From an uncultured Ruegeria sp. (GTDB taxonomy: Bacteria > Pseudomonadota > Alphaproteobacteria > Rhodobacterales > Rhodobacteraceae), in assembly GCF_947497005.1 (NCBI RefSeq), contig NZ_CANMFF010000018.1:1-64000 (forward strand): a stretch of DNA of 64,000 bases, in the 5' to 3' direction. The notes beneath the pieces are model-generated. The model saw nothing but the letters and a program-made list of their open reading frames with translations. It made no database searches and was not told the DNA's origin. Shown here in pieces: positions 36,368 through 45,362 of the stretch. Both the position numbers and the translations under genes were made by a program. Numbering within the stretch: position 1 is the stretch's first letter; the number at the start of each line of letters is the position of its first letter.

Positions 36368-37312
36368 ATGGACATCATTGACATCCTCTTCACCGCCAGT
36401 TTCTGGGCCGCAGCGATCCGCATCGCCAGCCCACTGATTTTTGCTACCTTGGGCGAATTGATCTGTGAACGCGCCGGCGTCCTGAATCTTGGCATCGAGG
36501 GCATCATGGTTTCCGGTGCATTTGCGGGCTGGATGGCAGTCTATTCGGGCACCGGGCTTTGGGTTGGTGTCGGCGTTGCAATGGGTGTCGGGATGTTGTT
36601 TGGGCTGTTGCACAGCACCCTGACAGTGCCCTTTGGACTGTCCCAGCATGTCGTCGGACTGGGCGTAACACTTCTGGCCACCTCGTCAACCTATTATGCC
36701 TATCGGCTGGCGTTGCCAGAGGTCACCAGCCCACCCAAGATCGTTGCCTTTCAGCCCTATGAAATACCGCTGCTGTCCGACATTCCACTGCTTGGACCCG
36801 CAGTATTCTCGCAAACGCCGCTGACCTATCTGGCCTTTGTGCTTGTCGCGGTTGTCGGGTTGGTTCTCTACCGAACGCCGCTGGGCTTGGCCGTGCGCGC
36901 CGCAGGTGAAAACCCGGCTGCGGTCGCTGCACAAGGCCTTTCGGTGACCGCCATCCGCATGGGGGCCGTTATTATAGGCAGCGGGTTGATGGCCGTCGGT
37001 GGCGCATTTTTAACGATGTCCGCCTTTGACAGTTTCTTTTTTGAGATGGTCAATGGGCGCGGCTGGATCTGCATTGCTCTGGTTGTCTTTGGGTCCTGGC
37101 GGCCCGGCAAGGCAATGCTTGGGGCAGTGCTGTTTGCCGCCTTCGATGCGCTGCAAATCCGGGTTCAGCAGACAAGTATAGGTGCGCAGGTCCCTTACCA
37201 GATATTCTTGATGATGCCCTATATCCTTTCCATTCTGGCATTGGTGGTGATGTCGCGCCGGGCCGAAGTGCCCGCGGCACTTATGGTGCCTTTCAACAAG
37301 GGGGAACGGTAG
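36368..37312 (+). CDS. nucleoside ABC transporter permease 2 (BPD_transp_2)
   Basis: 314 residues; NupQ/YufQ-type. Hallmarks: ASPLIFATLGELICERAGVLNLGIEGIM near the N-terminus, and RAAGENPAAVAAQGLSV. It starts 4 bases after the first permease and its stop shares a base with the GTG start of the deaminase-like gene. Confidence 0.92.
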   Translation: MDIIDILFTASFWAAAIRIASPLIFATLGELICERAGVLNLGIEGIMVSGAFAGWMAVYSGTGLWVGVGVAMGVGMLFGLLHSTLTVPFGLSQHVVGLGVTLLATSSTYYAYRLALPEVTSPPKIVAFQPYEIPLLSDIPLLGPAVFSQTPLTYLAFVLVAVVGLVLYRTPLGLAVRAAGENPAAVAAQGLSVTAIRMGAVIIGSGLMAVGGAFLTMSAFDSFFFEMVNGRGWICIALVVFGSWRPGKAMLGAVLFAAFDALQIRVQQTSIGAQVPYQIFLMMPYILSILALVVMSRRAEVPAALMVPFNKGER

Positions 37313-38589
37313 TGTTCGACTTGATTGTAAAAGGTGGCTGCCTGCCGAATGGCAGCGTAGCTGATATCGGTATCGCAGGCGATAAGATAACTGCCATAGA
37401 TCAACTCGGCGCTGCCGAAGCAGGGCAGATCATTGATGCAACCGGCGATCTGGTCAGCCCGCCCTTTGTCGATCCGCATTTTCATATGGATGCGACGCTG
37501 TCTTATGGCCTGCCTCGTATCAACGCCTCGGGAACCCTGCTGGAGGGCATTGGGCTTTGGGGTGAGCTCAAACAGGTCATGACCCAGGACGAGGTGATTG
37601 ATCGCGCCCTGCACTACTGTGACTGGGCGGCCAGCATGGGGTTGCTTGCGATCCGCAGCCATGTAGACACCTGCGACGACCGGTTGTTGGGGGTCGAGGC
37701 GCTGCTTGAGGTTCGAAACAAGGTCAAAGACTATATCGATCTGCAACTGGTCGCTTTCCCCCAAGATGGGTTCTACCGCGATCCCACTGCGCGCGAGAAT
37801 ACCGTCCGCGCGCTGGATATGGGCGTGGATGTTGTTGGCGGCATCCCGCATTTCGAACGCACGATGCAGGATGGTGCGGCGTCAGTGACTGAACTGTGCG
37901 AAATTGCCGCCGCGCGCGGCCTGCAAGTGGATATGCATTGTGACGAGACGGATGACCCGCTGTCGCGCCACATCGAAACGCTTGCGTTTGAAACCCAGCG
38001 ACTTGGACTGCAGGGGCGTGTGGCGGGCTCGCATTTGACCTCTATGCACTCGATGGACAACTATTATGTTTCGAAACTGCTTCCGCTGATCGCAGAGGCT
38101 CAGATCAACGCGATCCCGAACCCTTTGATCAACATCGTTTTGCAGGGGCGGCACGATACGTTCCCCAAACGCCGTGGTCTAACGCGGGTGAAAGAGATGC
38201 TGAGCGCCGGGATCAACGTCGGCTGGGGACAGGATTGCGTGCTGGATCCGTGGTACTCACTAGGGACCGCAGACATGCTGGACGTGGCCTTCATGGGGCT
38301 ACACGTAGCGCAGATGACCAGCCCCGAAGACATGCGGATCTGTTTTGACATGGTGACCGTGAATAACGCAAAGACGATGGGTTTGCAGGACTACGGGCTC
38401 CACGTCGGCGCCAAGGCCTCCCTGGTCGTGCTCGATGCTGGCACCCCAACCGAGGCCCTGCGGCTGCGCGCAGCACGTTTACACGTCGTGGCTAATGGCA
38501 AACTCATCAGTCAGTCCCCCCGCCAGGATGCAAGGCTCAACATCCAGGACCGTCCTTCTACCTCACACAGACGACATTTGAGAGGGTAG
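37312..38589 (+). CDS. codA: cytosine-deaminase-family amidohydrolase (CodA-like)
   Basis: 425 residues, GTG start overlapping the permease stop. It is a metal-dependent amidohydrolase of the CodA group. Ligands: DPHFHMD (HxH), QVDMHCDETDDP (His, Glu, Asp), GSHLTSMHS (His) and GWGQDCVLDPWYSLG (Asp). LQGRHDTFPKRRGLTRVKEML closely matches E. coli CodA around its substrate loop. The usual FGHDD of CodA is GWGQD here, so the substrate may be a different pyrimidine, triazine or creatinine-like base. As the last gene of a nucleoside-type importer, it probably deaminates or hydrolyses the imported base. Symbol is by family. Confidence 0.8.
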   Translation: MFDLIVKGGCLPNGSVADIGIAGDKITAIDQLGAAEAGQIIDATGDLVSPPFVDPHFHMDATLSYGLPRINASGTLLEGIGLWGELKQVMTQDEVIDRALHYCDWAASMGLLAIRSHVDTCDDRLLGVEALLEVRNKVKDYIDLQLVAFPQDGFYRDPTARENTVRALDMGVDVVGGIPHFERTMQDGAASVTELCEIAAARGLQVDMHCDETDDPLSRHIETLAFETQRLGLQGRVAGSHLTSMHSMDNYYVSKLLPLIAEAQINAIPNPLINIVLQGRHDTFPKRRGLTRVKEMLSAGINVGWGQDCVLDPWYSLGTADMLDVAFMGLHVAQMTSPEDMRICFDMVTVNNAKTMGLQDYGLHVGAKASLVVLDAGTPTEALRLRAARLHVVANGKLISQSPRQDARLNIQDRPSTSHRRHLRG

Positions 38590-38813
38590 CGAAAGCCCTA
38601 GCAGCTGTATTTCTCAGGTGGTCTGAGCCGATCAGTTTTGCCGGGATTGGAGGAGTGCGTTCGCCAATGAATCTGTAAAGGGCGATATGAGCAATGTTGG
38701 GATATTTGGTGAGATAACCATTCCAGATCGCGGAAATGTCCGATACGCAATTCTATTTAATCGCGTACCGGGACATCATGGCATCGGAAACAGAGTATGC
38801 CATGGGAGGGAAC
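38590..38813. other. convergent gap with unexplained open stretch
   Basis: No hairpin terminator obvious between the convergent amidohydrolase and ureohydrolase genes. On the minus strand about 60 codons are open (around 38760 to 38570, reading ...WNGYLTKYPNIAHIALYRF...) without a usable start, possibly a gene remnant. Confidence 0.3.
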
Positions 38814-39779
38814 TTACTTTCTAAATTGAAAGATAAACCCAATGAGGTTTAATAATAGCTGCGCTGCCAGGATCTGAGTGCTTTCCGACGGGTCATAGGC
38901 TGGTGCCACTTCGACCAGATCGATTCCGACAACGTCTCCGCGTTTGGTCAGACCCTGCAAAATCTCCAACACATCGTAGTATTGGAATCCACCATGGCTG
39001 GGCGTGCCGGTTCCCGGCGCAATCGACGGGCAGAAAGCGTCGATATCGATTGTAATGTAATAGCGGCTGCCCTCAGGAATACGATCCAGCACACCCTGAG
39101 TGCCCAGCTTACGCACCTGACGCACCGATAGGATGTCTGATCCGCGCGCCCGTGCATCTTCATAACCCTCCTTCGCGGTGGATGAAACGTTCCGAATGCC
39201 CAGCTGCGTCATGCCGGACACATAGTCCTTTTCAATCGCGCGGCGCATCGGATTGCCGTGGCCGACAGTCACGCCGTGCCGTTCATCAACGAAATCCAGA
39301 TGTGCGTCGATCTGGATAACATGGATTGGACCCTTGTCAGCACAGTCTTCGGCAAAAGCGTTAATACATGGGATATTGATCGAATGGTCGCCACCGATGG
39401 TGACCGGGATCGCGCCGGCGTCCAGAATTTTCTTAACGCCATATTTTATGTTGGCGTGGCTTTCCTCGGTCTTGGTATGGATGATGTCCGCATCGCCCAG
39501 ATCGACGATGCTTATATCCTCGCCCAGATATGTGGCGTCATCCTCGTGATCATATGCCCCGGCGTGACCAAAGCTGAACAAGGTGGATGCCTCGCGGACC
39601 GACCGCGGACCAAACCGCGCGCCCGGGCGGAATTGACAGCCGAAGTCGAACGGTGCCCCGAGTATCGCCACATCCGCATCAATGTTATCCCAGTTCTCAA
39701 CATAAGGTTTCTTGCCGAAAGTCGAAATGCCGACGAAGGGCAAATTCAGGCGACCAGCTTCATAACCATGTCCCGACAT
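38814..39779 (-). CDS. speB: agmatinase/guanidinobutyrase-family ureohydrolase
   Basis: 321 residues, arginase/agmatinase fold. Manganese ligands: IGGDHSI (His132), QIDAHLDFVDE (Asp158, His160, Asp162) and TIDIDAFCP (Asp245, Asp247). The second-shell D-P of the usual DIDVLDP is C-P here (Cys250). Expected reaction: hydrolysis of a guanidino compound to urea plus an amine. It leads a TRAP transporter operon on the same strand (20-base gap), so the importer probably delivers the guanidino acid, which favours 4-guanidinobutyrate or similar over agmatine, as TRAP systems carry anions. The symbol is a family label. Confidence 0.85.
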   Translation of the reverse strand: MSGHGYEAGRLNLPFVGISTFGKKPYVENWDNIDADVAILGAPFDFGCQFRPGARFGPRSVREASTLFSFGHAGAYDHEDDATYLGEDISIVDLGDADIIHTKTEESHANIKYGVKKILDAGAIPVTIGGDHSINIPCINAFAEDCADKGPIHVIQIDAHLDFVDERHGVTVGHGNPMRRAIEKDYVSGMTQLGIRNVSSTAKEGYEDARARGSDILSVRQVRKLGTQGVLDRIPEGSRYYITIDIDAFCPSIAPGTGTPSHGGFQYYDVLEILQGLTKRGDVVGIDLVEVAPAYDPSESTQILAAQLLLNLIGFIFQFRK

Positions 39780-39800
39780 GATTTCTCCGTTTCTTGTGGT

Positions 39801-41081
39801 TTAGCGATAGGCCAGTTCCGGAAGGAACAAGGCGATTTGGGGGAAGGCCACCAGCAACCCGGTTACGAGCAGCAGAATGACAAGAAATGGCGGTACACCG
39901 CGCACGACCTCGATAAAGGGGCGACGGAATACAGCAATGGCGGTGAACAGGTTGCAGCCAAAGGGCGGTGTTGCGGCACCGATGGCGACTTGCAAAGTGA
40001 TCAATACACCAACCAACACCGGATCAAGACCCGCAGCTTTGATCATAGGTGCAAAGATTGGCACCAGGATCAGAATCACCACGATGGAATCTACGAACAT
40101 GCAGCCAACGAAGAAGGCGATGTTGACGGCGATCAGCGTCATTAGCGGACCAGCATCTTTCAGCCCAAGACTTTCGATGATTGCTTGCGGCACCTGCGCG
40201 AAGCTGAGCGTCCAACTGAACGCCGCGCCTGCCGCGATCAGGATGAACACGACCGACGTGATGGCCCCGGTGGACAATGCAATATCGAACAGGTCACCTA
40301 CCTTGATCGAGCGGAAGATCACCACCTCAAGCACGACAGCATAGAGCACACAGATCGCGGCTGCTTCGGTCGGCGAAAAGACACCGCCATAAATGCCGCC
40401 GACGATGATAGCCGGGAAACCCATGGGCCAAAGCGCCTTGCGTAGGGCGGTAAAGCGCTGCACCCAGCCTTCACGTGGTAGCACTGGAATGTCGTGCCGA
40501 TAGGCATAGAACATGCAATAGGCCGAGAACAGCACCACGATCAGCAGACCTGGCAGGATACCCGCGATGAACAGTTGCGAGATCGACGTGCCCGAGACCA
40601 CTCCGTAGATGATCATGCCTATGGACGGCGGGATCAGGTAAGCGAGGTCGGCGGCGTTGACAATCAGCCCAATCGAGAAACTGTCGCTATAGCCTGATTT
40701 CAGCATTCTAGGCCGCATCGCTCCGCCAATAGCCACAACGGTGGCCTGGGTCGAGCCACAGACAGCACCAAACAGTGCGCAGGCGGAGGTGACGGAAATC
40801 GCCAGCCCGCCCTTGATATGGCCCATGAAGCTCATCACCAGATCAATCAACCTGTTGGCGGAATGGCCGCGCGTGATGATATCGGCGGCCAGAATGAACA
40901 TCGGCACCGCGATCAGCGCGGCAGGTTTCACGCCTCCGATCATCTGCTGGATCAGGATCTGCATGTTCATGTTGGGGAAATAGACAAGGAAACCCAGCAC
41001 AGCTGCCGAGATCAGCGGCATTTTCATTGGAAAGCCCGCCAGAAGCAGGACAATCATAACAGCAAGCATCAATTCAGTCAT
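39801..41081 (-). CDS. dctM: TRAP transporter large permease (DctM)
   Basis: 426 residues, twelve or so transmembrane helices of the DctM family. Markers: ILAADIITRGHSANRLIDLV, GAVCGSTQATVVAIGGAMRPRMLKSGYS and the terminal VRGVPPFLVILLLVTGLLVAFPQIALFLP. It overlaps the end of the small permease gene by 4 bases. It works with DctQ and the periplasmic DctP protein to import carboxylate-type substrates using sodium. Confidence 0.93.
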   Translation of the reverse strand: MTELMLAVMIVLLLAGFPMKMPLISAAVLGFLVYFPNMNMQILIQQMIGGVKPAALIAVPMFILAADIITRGHSANRLIDLVMSFMGHIKGGLAISVTSACALFGAVCGSTQATVVAIGGAMRPRMLKSGYSDSFSIGLIVNAADLAYLIPPSIGMIIYGVVSGTSISQLFIAGILPGLLIVVLFSAYCMFYAYRHDIPVLPREGWVQRFTALRKALWPMGFPAIIVGGIYGGVFSPTEAAAICVLYAVVLEVVIFRSIKVGDLFDIALSTGAITSVVFILIAAGAAFSWTLSFAQVPQAIIESLGLKDAGPLMTLIAVNIAFFVGCMFVDSIVVILILVPIFAPMIKAAGLDPVLVGVLITLQVAIGAATPPFGCNLFTAIAVFRRPFIEVVRGVPPFLVILLLVTGLLVAFPQIALFLPELAYR

Positions 41082-41683
41082 TTGCCCTCCTCCGATGATT
41101 CTTCGAATTTCTTGATTGCGGCGGCCGTTTCAGGGTCTTCATAGCTGTCGATTTCCAGATACGAGACGTAGACCTCTTCCTCGGCGAAATTCAGATTTCG
41201 GATTGCCGTCAGCAGGTATTGGAATGACGTCAGGGCAAGACCAATCACCACCCAGACATAAGTCAGGTAAAGCGGCAGTTGCAGTGCCGGTGTGATCCGC
41301 CCGCGTGAGGCAACTTTCTGAACATATTCCAGCGCAAACCAGGCCAGTACCGCCATCACGGCTGCCGTGGTGGCCGCTATTACAACCATCAACCCCTTGC
41401 GCATTTTGATCGGCAGAGCATCGTAAATGGCCGACATGCGGATATGGATACCCTTGCGGGTGGCATATCCCAGCCCCATGAAGGTGACGATGACGATCAG
41501 GAACTCGTTCAGTTCCTCAGAAAAATAGATGGACTGGTTGAACACATACCGGCCAAAGACGTTGGCGATGGTGTTCACGGCCATCAGGATAACCCCCCAG
41601 CCCAGGATCCAGACTTCGATCCGTCCGATAACGGCGTCGATCTTTCCCAGAAAGCCGAAAGGCATGGCAGTACCGCTTTGCAT
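41078..41683 (-). CDS. dctQ: TRAP transporter small permease (DctQ)
   Basis: 201 residues from the ATG at 41683, preceded by GGGGGGA. Four transmembrane helices with the DctQ pattern (VFGRYVFNQSIYFSEELNEFLIVIVTFMG, YATRKGIHIRMSAI). It lies between the DctP and DctM genes on the same strand. Confidence 0.92.
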   Translation of the reverse strand: MQSGTAMPFGFLGKIDAVIGRIEVWILGWGVILMAVNTIANVFGRYVFNQSIYFSEELNEFLIVIVTFMGLGYATRKGIHIRMSAIYDALPIKMRKGLMVVIAATTAAVMAVLAWFALEYVQKVASRGRITPALQLPLYLTYVWVVIGLALTSFQYLLTAIRNLNFAEEEVYVSYLEIDSYEDPETAAAIKKFEESSEEGK

Positions 41684-41755
41684 GATGTCCCCCCTTTTGA
41701 ATACCCTCACACGCAAGGCGCGTGAGGATGTGTTGATCGAGTGGTTTGGGTAGGA

Positions 41756-42772
41756 TCAGTTGTCCGTCAGTTCCGCTTGCAGCGCGTCCAGCAAGTCCTG
41801 ACCACGGTCGCCCACGATTTCGACATAGGCAGCAGCGGTACCGGTGCTTTGATCGCGGAAGACGTCACGCTCTTCCTCGGTCAGGACAACCAGACCGATG
41901 TCAGGCTTGGCTTCCTTGATGATGTCCAGACGCTGCTGATTGAAGTCGGTGACAACACCGTCGATGAAACCGGTCATGTCAGACATGGTGTCACGTACCA
42001 GTTGCTGACGGTCGGGGCTGAGGGTTTCGAACCAGTCCGATCCAGCTACGACGGTGGTAACAAGTTCCTGCTCACCGGCCCAGATCAGATGGCTGGTGAC
42101 TTCGTAAAACTTCATTTCCTCAATGGTCGGGATCGGGTTAACCTGACCGTCGACCGCACCCAGTTGCAACGCACCGAAAACTTCGCCAAACGGCAGCGGT
42201 GTCGGGCTGGCACCCATGTTCTTGTAGGTTTCCAGCAGGATCGGCGACACCATCACGCGCATCTTGAAGTTGTCGAAATCCTCGGGCGAGCGGATCTCAC
42301 GGTTGGTGGTCCAGACCTGCGGCCCTTCGGAATACATGGTCATAACCTCCAGACCACGCTTGCGAAAATCCTCGTTCAGCGGGCCATAGATGGTTTCCGA
42401 ACTGCCGAGAATGTTCGAGATGGCCGCCGGATCGGATGGCAGCAAGTAGGGCAGCAGGAACACCTGGCTTTCGGGGACAATGGTACCCAGATTGCCGATC
42501 GACACATTGGTGAACTGGATGACGCCATCAGCGGCCTGTTCGACAGTTTCCGTCGGTGTACCTAACGTGCCCATCGGATAGACGGTCACGGTCACCTCGC
42601 CGTCGGTGGCGGCTTCGATTCGCGATTTGAACTCTTGCGCATAGGCATCCATTATCGAGCCTGGAATTTCCTCGATGGCGAATTTCCAGTCTTCGGCCAA
42701 CGCGCCAAGCGGTGCCAGTGTCAGCAGCGCTGCGGCTGCGGTTGTCTTCATTTTGATTAAAGAAAATGTCAC
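41756..42772 (-). CDS. dctP: TRAP transporter periplasmic binding protein (DctP)
   Basis: 338 residues. The GTG start at 42772 has GGGAGGA at the right distance; a Met at residue 8 is an alternative. Signal peptide, then WKFAIEEIPGSIMDAYAQEFKSRIE. The DctP motif SPEDFDNFKMRVMVSPILLETYKNMGASPTPLPFGEVFGALQLGAVDGQVNPI includes the conserved Arg (RVMV) that binds the carboxylate. First of the operon; ligand probably the substrate of the downstream ureohydrolase. Confidence 0.92.
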   Translation of the reverse strand: MTFSLIKMKTTAAAALLTLAPLGALAEDWKFAIEEIPGSIMDAYAQEFKSRIEAATDGEVTVTVYPMGTLGTPTETVEQAADGVIQFTNVSIGNLGTIVPESQVFLLPYLLPSDPAAISNILGSSETIYGPLNEDFRKRGLEVMTMYSEGPQVWTTNREIRSPEDFDNFKMRVMVSPILLETYKNMGASPTPLPFGEVFGALQLGAVDGQVNPIPTIEEMKFYEVTSHLIWAGEQELVTTVVAGSDWFETLSPDRQQLVRDTMSDMTGFIDGVVTDFNQQRLDIIKEAKPDIGLVVLTEEERDVFRDQSTGTAAAYVEIVGDRGQDLLDALQAELTDN

Positions 42773-42827
42773 GCGAATGTCCTCCCATTTCGCTTTGTTT
42801 TTCGCCTCTGAGAAGGATCACATCACG

Positions 42828-42875
42828 AATATTTCCATAAAAAAATACCGTCTTACTTATGTTCACATGAAATAT
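42828..42875. promoter_or_regulatory. inverted repeats between TRAP and LysR genes
   Basis: Two nested signals: AATATTTC (42828-42835) and GAAATATT (42868-42875), and between them TATGTTCACATGA (42857-42869), a T-N11-A box with ATGT/ACAT arms. It lies 39 bases upstream of the LysR start. Confidence 0.5.
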
Positions 42876-42907
42876 TTTTGTGTATTAGTGTTGCAGAGGA
42901 TAGGCTT

Positions 42908-43822
42908 ATGAAACTGCTTAGAAATACACTTCTCGAGACCTTTGTGGCGGTCGTAGATTGCGGCGGCTTCACGGATGCACAGTTTGCGTTGGGCATCACT
43001 CAATCCGCTATCAGCATTCGAATCCGCGATTTGGAAGCGGCGCTTGGCTATCGGGTGTGCGAACGCGGGCGCGGTGGATTTCGCCTCACGGAACGGGGTG
43101 AGATCGCCTATGGCAAAGCCAAAGACATCCTGCGCAGTGCACGGGACTTCGATGCCGAGCTGTTAGAGCTTCGAGATGTCACAACCGGCGATCTGCGGAT
43201 CGGAATTGTGGACGCCGTCAATACACTTGCCGATCTGAAACTGGAACAATCGTTAAAACGGTTTTTGGACCGACCGAACGAAGTACGTTTGGAGATTATT
43301 GTCGCCTCACCAACAGAACTAACGCAGCGTCTGATCACCGGCGATTTGCATGTGGCGATAGCCCCGTTCCGCAATCAGGTCGTGGAGTTGACCTACACCG
43401 AGCTGTGTCAGGAAGAGCATCGGCTATATTGTGGTCGCGATCATCCGCTTTACAACTTGCCCAATGACCAGATCGAACTCGATCTCATTTCACAATATCA
43501 GATATGTCAAAGATCCTACAGCATGCTGGTGTCACCGGAACTCCAATCCAACGACCCAAAGGCTATCGTCGCGAATATGGAGGCGATGGCGACACTTGTC
43601 GAAACCGGTCACTATCTGGGGCCTCTGCCGGTTCACTTTGTGGAAAGCCGGGGGCAAAACGGATCACTCAGAGAGCTTGCGCCAAATCGGTTACACTGGA
43701 CCTCGACATTCTTTCTCGCGACGAGGGCTACAAGCCTGCACAGACGGGCGGTCGAACTCTTTGTGGAAGATGTGCTTTGGTCTTGCAGGGCAAACAATTC
43801 GTCACAAAATGCTGAAATTTGA
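42908..43822 (+). CDS. LysR-family regulator (TRAP/ureohydrolase locus)
   Basis: 304 residues from the ATG at 42908. Winged helix: GFTDAQFALGITQSAISIRIRDLEAALGYRVCERGRGGFRLTERG. Effector domain follows. It is divergent from dctP with a T-N11-A box between, so it probably controls the TRAP-ureohydrolase operon in response to the guanidino acid. Confidence 0.9.
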   Translation: MKLLRNTLLETFVAVVDCGGFTDAQFALGITQSAISIRIRDLEAALGYRVCERGRGGFRLTERGEIAYGKAKDILRSARDFDAELLELRDVTTGDLRIGIVDAVNTLADLKLEQSLKRFLDRPNEVRLEIIVASPTELTQRLITGDLHVAIAPFRNQVVELTYTELCQEEHRLYCGRDHPLYNLPNDQIELDLISQYQICQRSYSMLVSPELQSNDPKAIVANMEAMATLVETGHYLGPLPVHFVESRGQNGSLRELAPNRLHWTSTFFLATRATSLHRRAVELFVEDVLWSCRANNSSQNAEI

Positions 43823-44326
43823 AAGTGGTCACTACTTGCCATCTCTTTTTTGTGGTCCGATTTGAAACGACAAGCCGCCGTTTGTTTGTACTGCATTGAT
43901 CAAGAAAAGTATGTGTTCGTAGGATCTTTTCATAAATCGGCTCGATAAATCCTTGGGTCAAAACCTGGTCATTGGTACATTCCAGCCAATTGGCGGCTTT
44001 GTCTGCAACCAGTGAATTTAGAGCCCAATCCTCGCTGCAGTTTGTAAGAATGGCCGTTTCGTCTGCTGCACGGCGGCACCAATTTTCTCGCTGATGTGGC
44101 ATTTTCCCTGTAACGAGCACACGCAGCGAAAAACCTAAACTTGCAGTATGGGCTCACTGCTGCCACCGGAGCTATCGTGGCATCTTTTCGATTGCCCGAC
44201 CTCGCTCAGGTGTGAGCGGCCCAAAGCCGCCCTCCGAGGCCGTCACAGTGAATGTTCGGTAGCCCGTCGAGGTAGGCGGGTGAAGGCATGGAAATCCCCA
44301 AGAAGCTCATACCAGTGCCAGATTGG
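43823..44326. other. gene-free gap with repeat-like sequence
   Basis: No convincing gene. It carries repeat core 2 at 44250-44261 and the repeat-like sequence TTGGCGGCTTTGTCTGC. A minus-strand open frame overlapping the LysR end is judged spurious. Confidence 0.4.
44250..44261 (+). repeat. dispersed repeat core 2, one mismatch
   Basis: GAATGTTCGGTA; compare GAATGTCCGGTA at 1394-1405 and 46855-46866. Confidence 0.4.
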
Positions 44327-45362
44327 TCACGCGGTGGGGGTCCACAGCGTTGCGGTACTCACTGTTGTTGCTGGCTCTACCAACAGCACCTCACAGGTCC
44401 CATCCAATGCGACTGGGCAATGCTCCACCTCGTGCTGGACGATGATGAACTCGCCCTCGTTGATCACCTCATCCCGATCACGGAATTTCATCAGCAGTCG
44501 CCCTTTGTGAACAAAGAACATCTCGTCTTCCGTTTCGTGATGATGCCAGACGAACACACCTTCGAATTTCGCCAATTTGATCGCCATGTCGTTAACCTGC
44601 CCGGCGACACGCGGGCTCCAGGTGTCCGAAAAGGAGGCAAAGGCCGCATCGAGATTCTTGGGCGCGTGCGGCGACAGATGGTTGTTCACCCCGGCCACAT
44701 CCCGTTGGATCGATCGCAACTGGGTTTCCAACTCCGGGCTGTCGGCAGGAAAATCCCCATCCAGCGCGGCTGTGCCGATGGTAAAACCAGCTGCGCCAGA
44801 GCGACGTACGATCTCGATCCGTTCGCGCGACCCGATGGAGCCCGCCATGATCACCGGCTTGTTCTCCGCTGCGCAGACAGCCGCCATCAACCCAGTAACA
44901 TTCTCGGTCGAGCGATAAGCCAGCAAATCAAGTCCGTGAACACCCTCTCGCGCAGCCAATTCTACCGCACCGTCGACCACTTCGTCGATACTGCCCGCGA
45001 GCACGCTGGGGTGGCCCTCGATCCAGCCTGGGAACGGAAAATACTTGATGTCGGTGCCCGCCAGAACAGGCAGAACCGCATCCACGTTCGTGCCGCCCAG
45101 TAGGATATCGACACCGATCTCCACAGCGGCTTTGGCTGAGGCAATCTCGCTTTCCTTGTCCAGGGAAACCACTTCAAGATAGCTGGTGGCTCCACCGGCC
45201 TTGATCGCCGCTTTCAGCTCCTTCAGCCGCTCAAAGGGCAGGCCTACGTCCTTGAAATCCGATGTGATGCACACCGGCAGCAAGCGCTGTTTTCAGGTGC
45301 TGTTCGGCATCCTCAACCGTCTTGCCATTGCGGGTGAGCATGAAAACAAAACGAAGTCCCAT
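44327..45362 (-). pseudogene. TIM-barrel-like + cupin protein, frameshifted
   Basis: Intended start ATG at 45362, overlapping the stop of the pdxA-like gene (TGATG). The first 36 or so codons read MGLRFVFMLTRNGKTVEDAEQ and continue to GVHHIGF. An extra A in the AAA run at 45255-45257 (T in the coding strand) then shifts the frame; removing it joins GVHHIGF to KDVGLPFERLKEL. The first 195 or so residues look like a phosphate-binding TIM barrel (GVDILLGGTN, GAAGFTIGTAALDGDF). The last 100 are a cupin (VFVWHHHETEDEMFFVHKGRL, QHEVEHCPV). Function not recognised; the neighbours suggest four-carbon acid-sugar catabolism. Confidence 0.75.

Noticed and set aside
39258..40145. Open frame antisense to the ureohydrolase and DctM
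   Set aside because: No family feature; both genes opposite are certain.
41741..42565. Open frame antisense to DctP
   Set aside because: Shadow of a secure TRAP gene.
43728..44120. 130-codon frame on the minus strand
   Set aside because: Overlaps the LysR end and repeat-like sequence; typical of spurious frames in such repeats.
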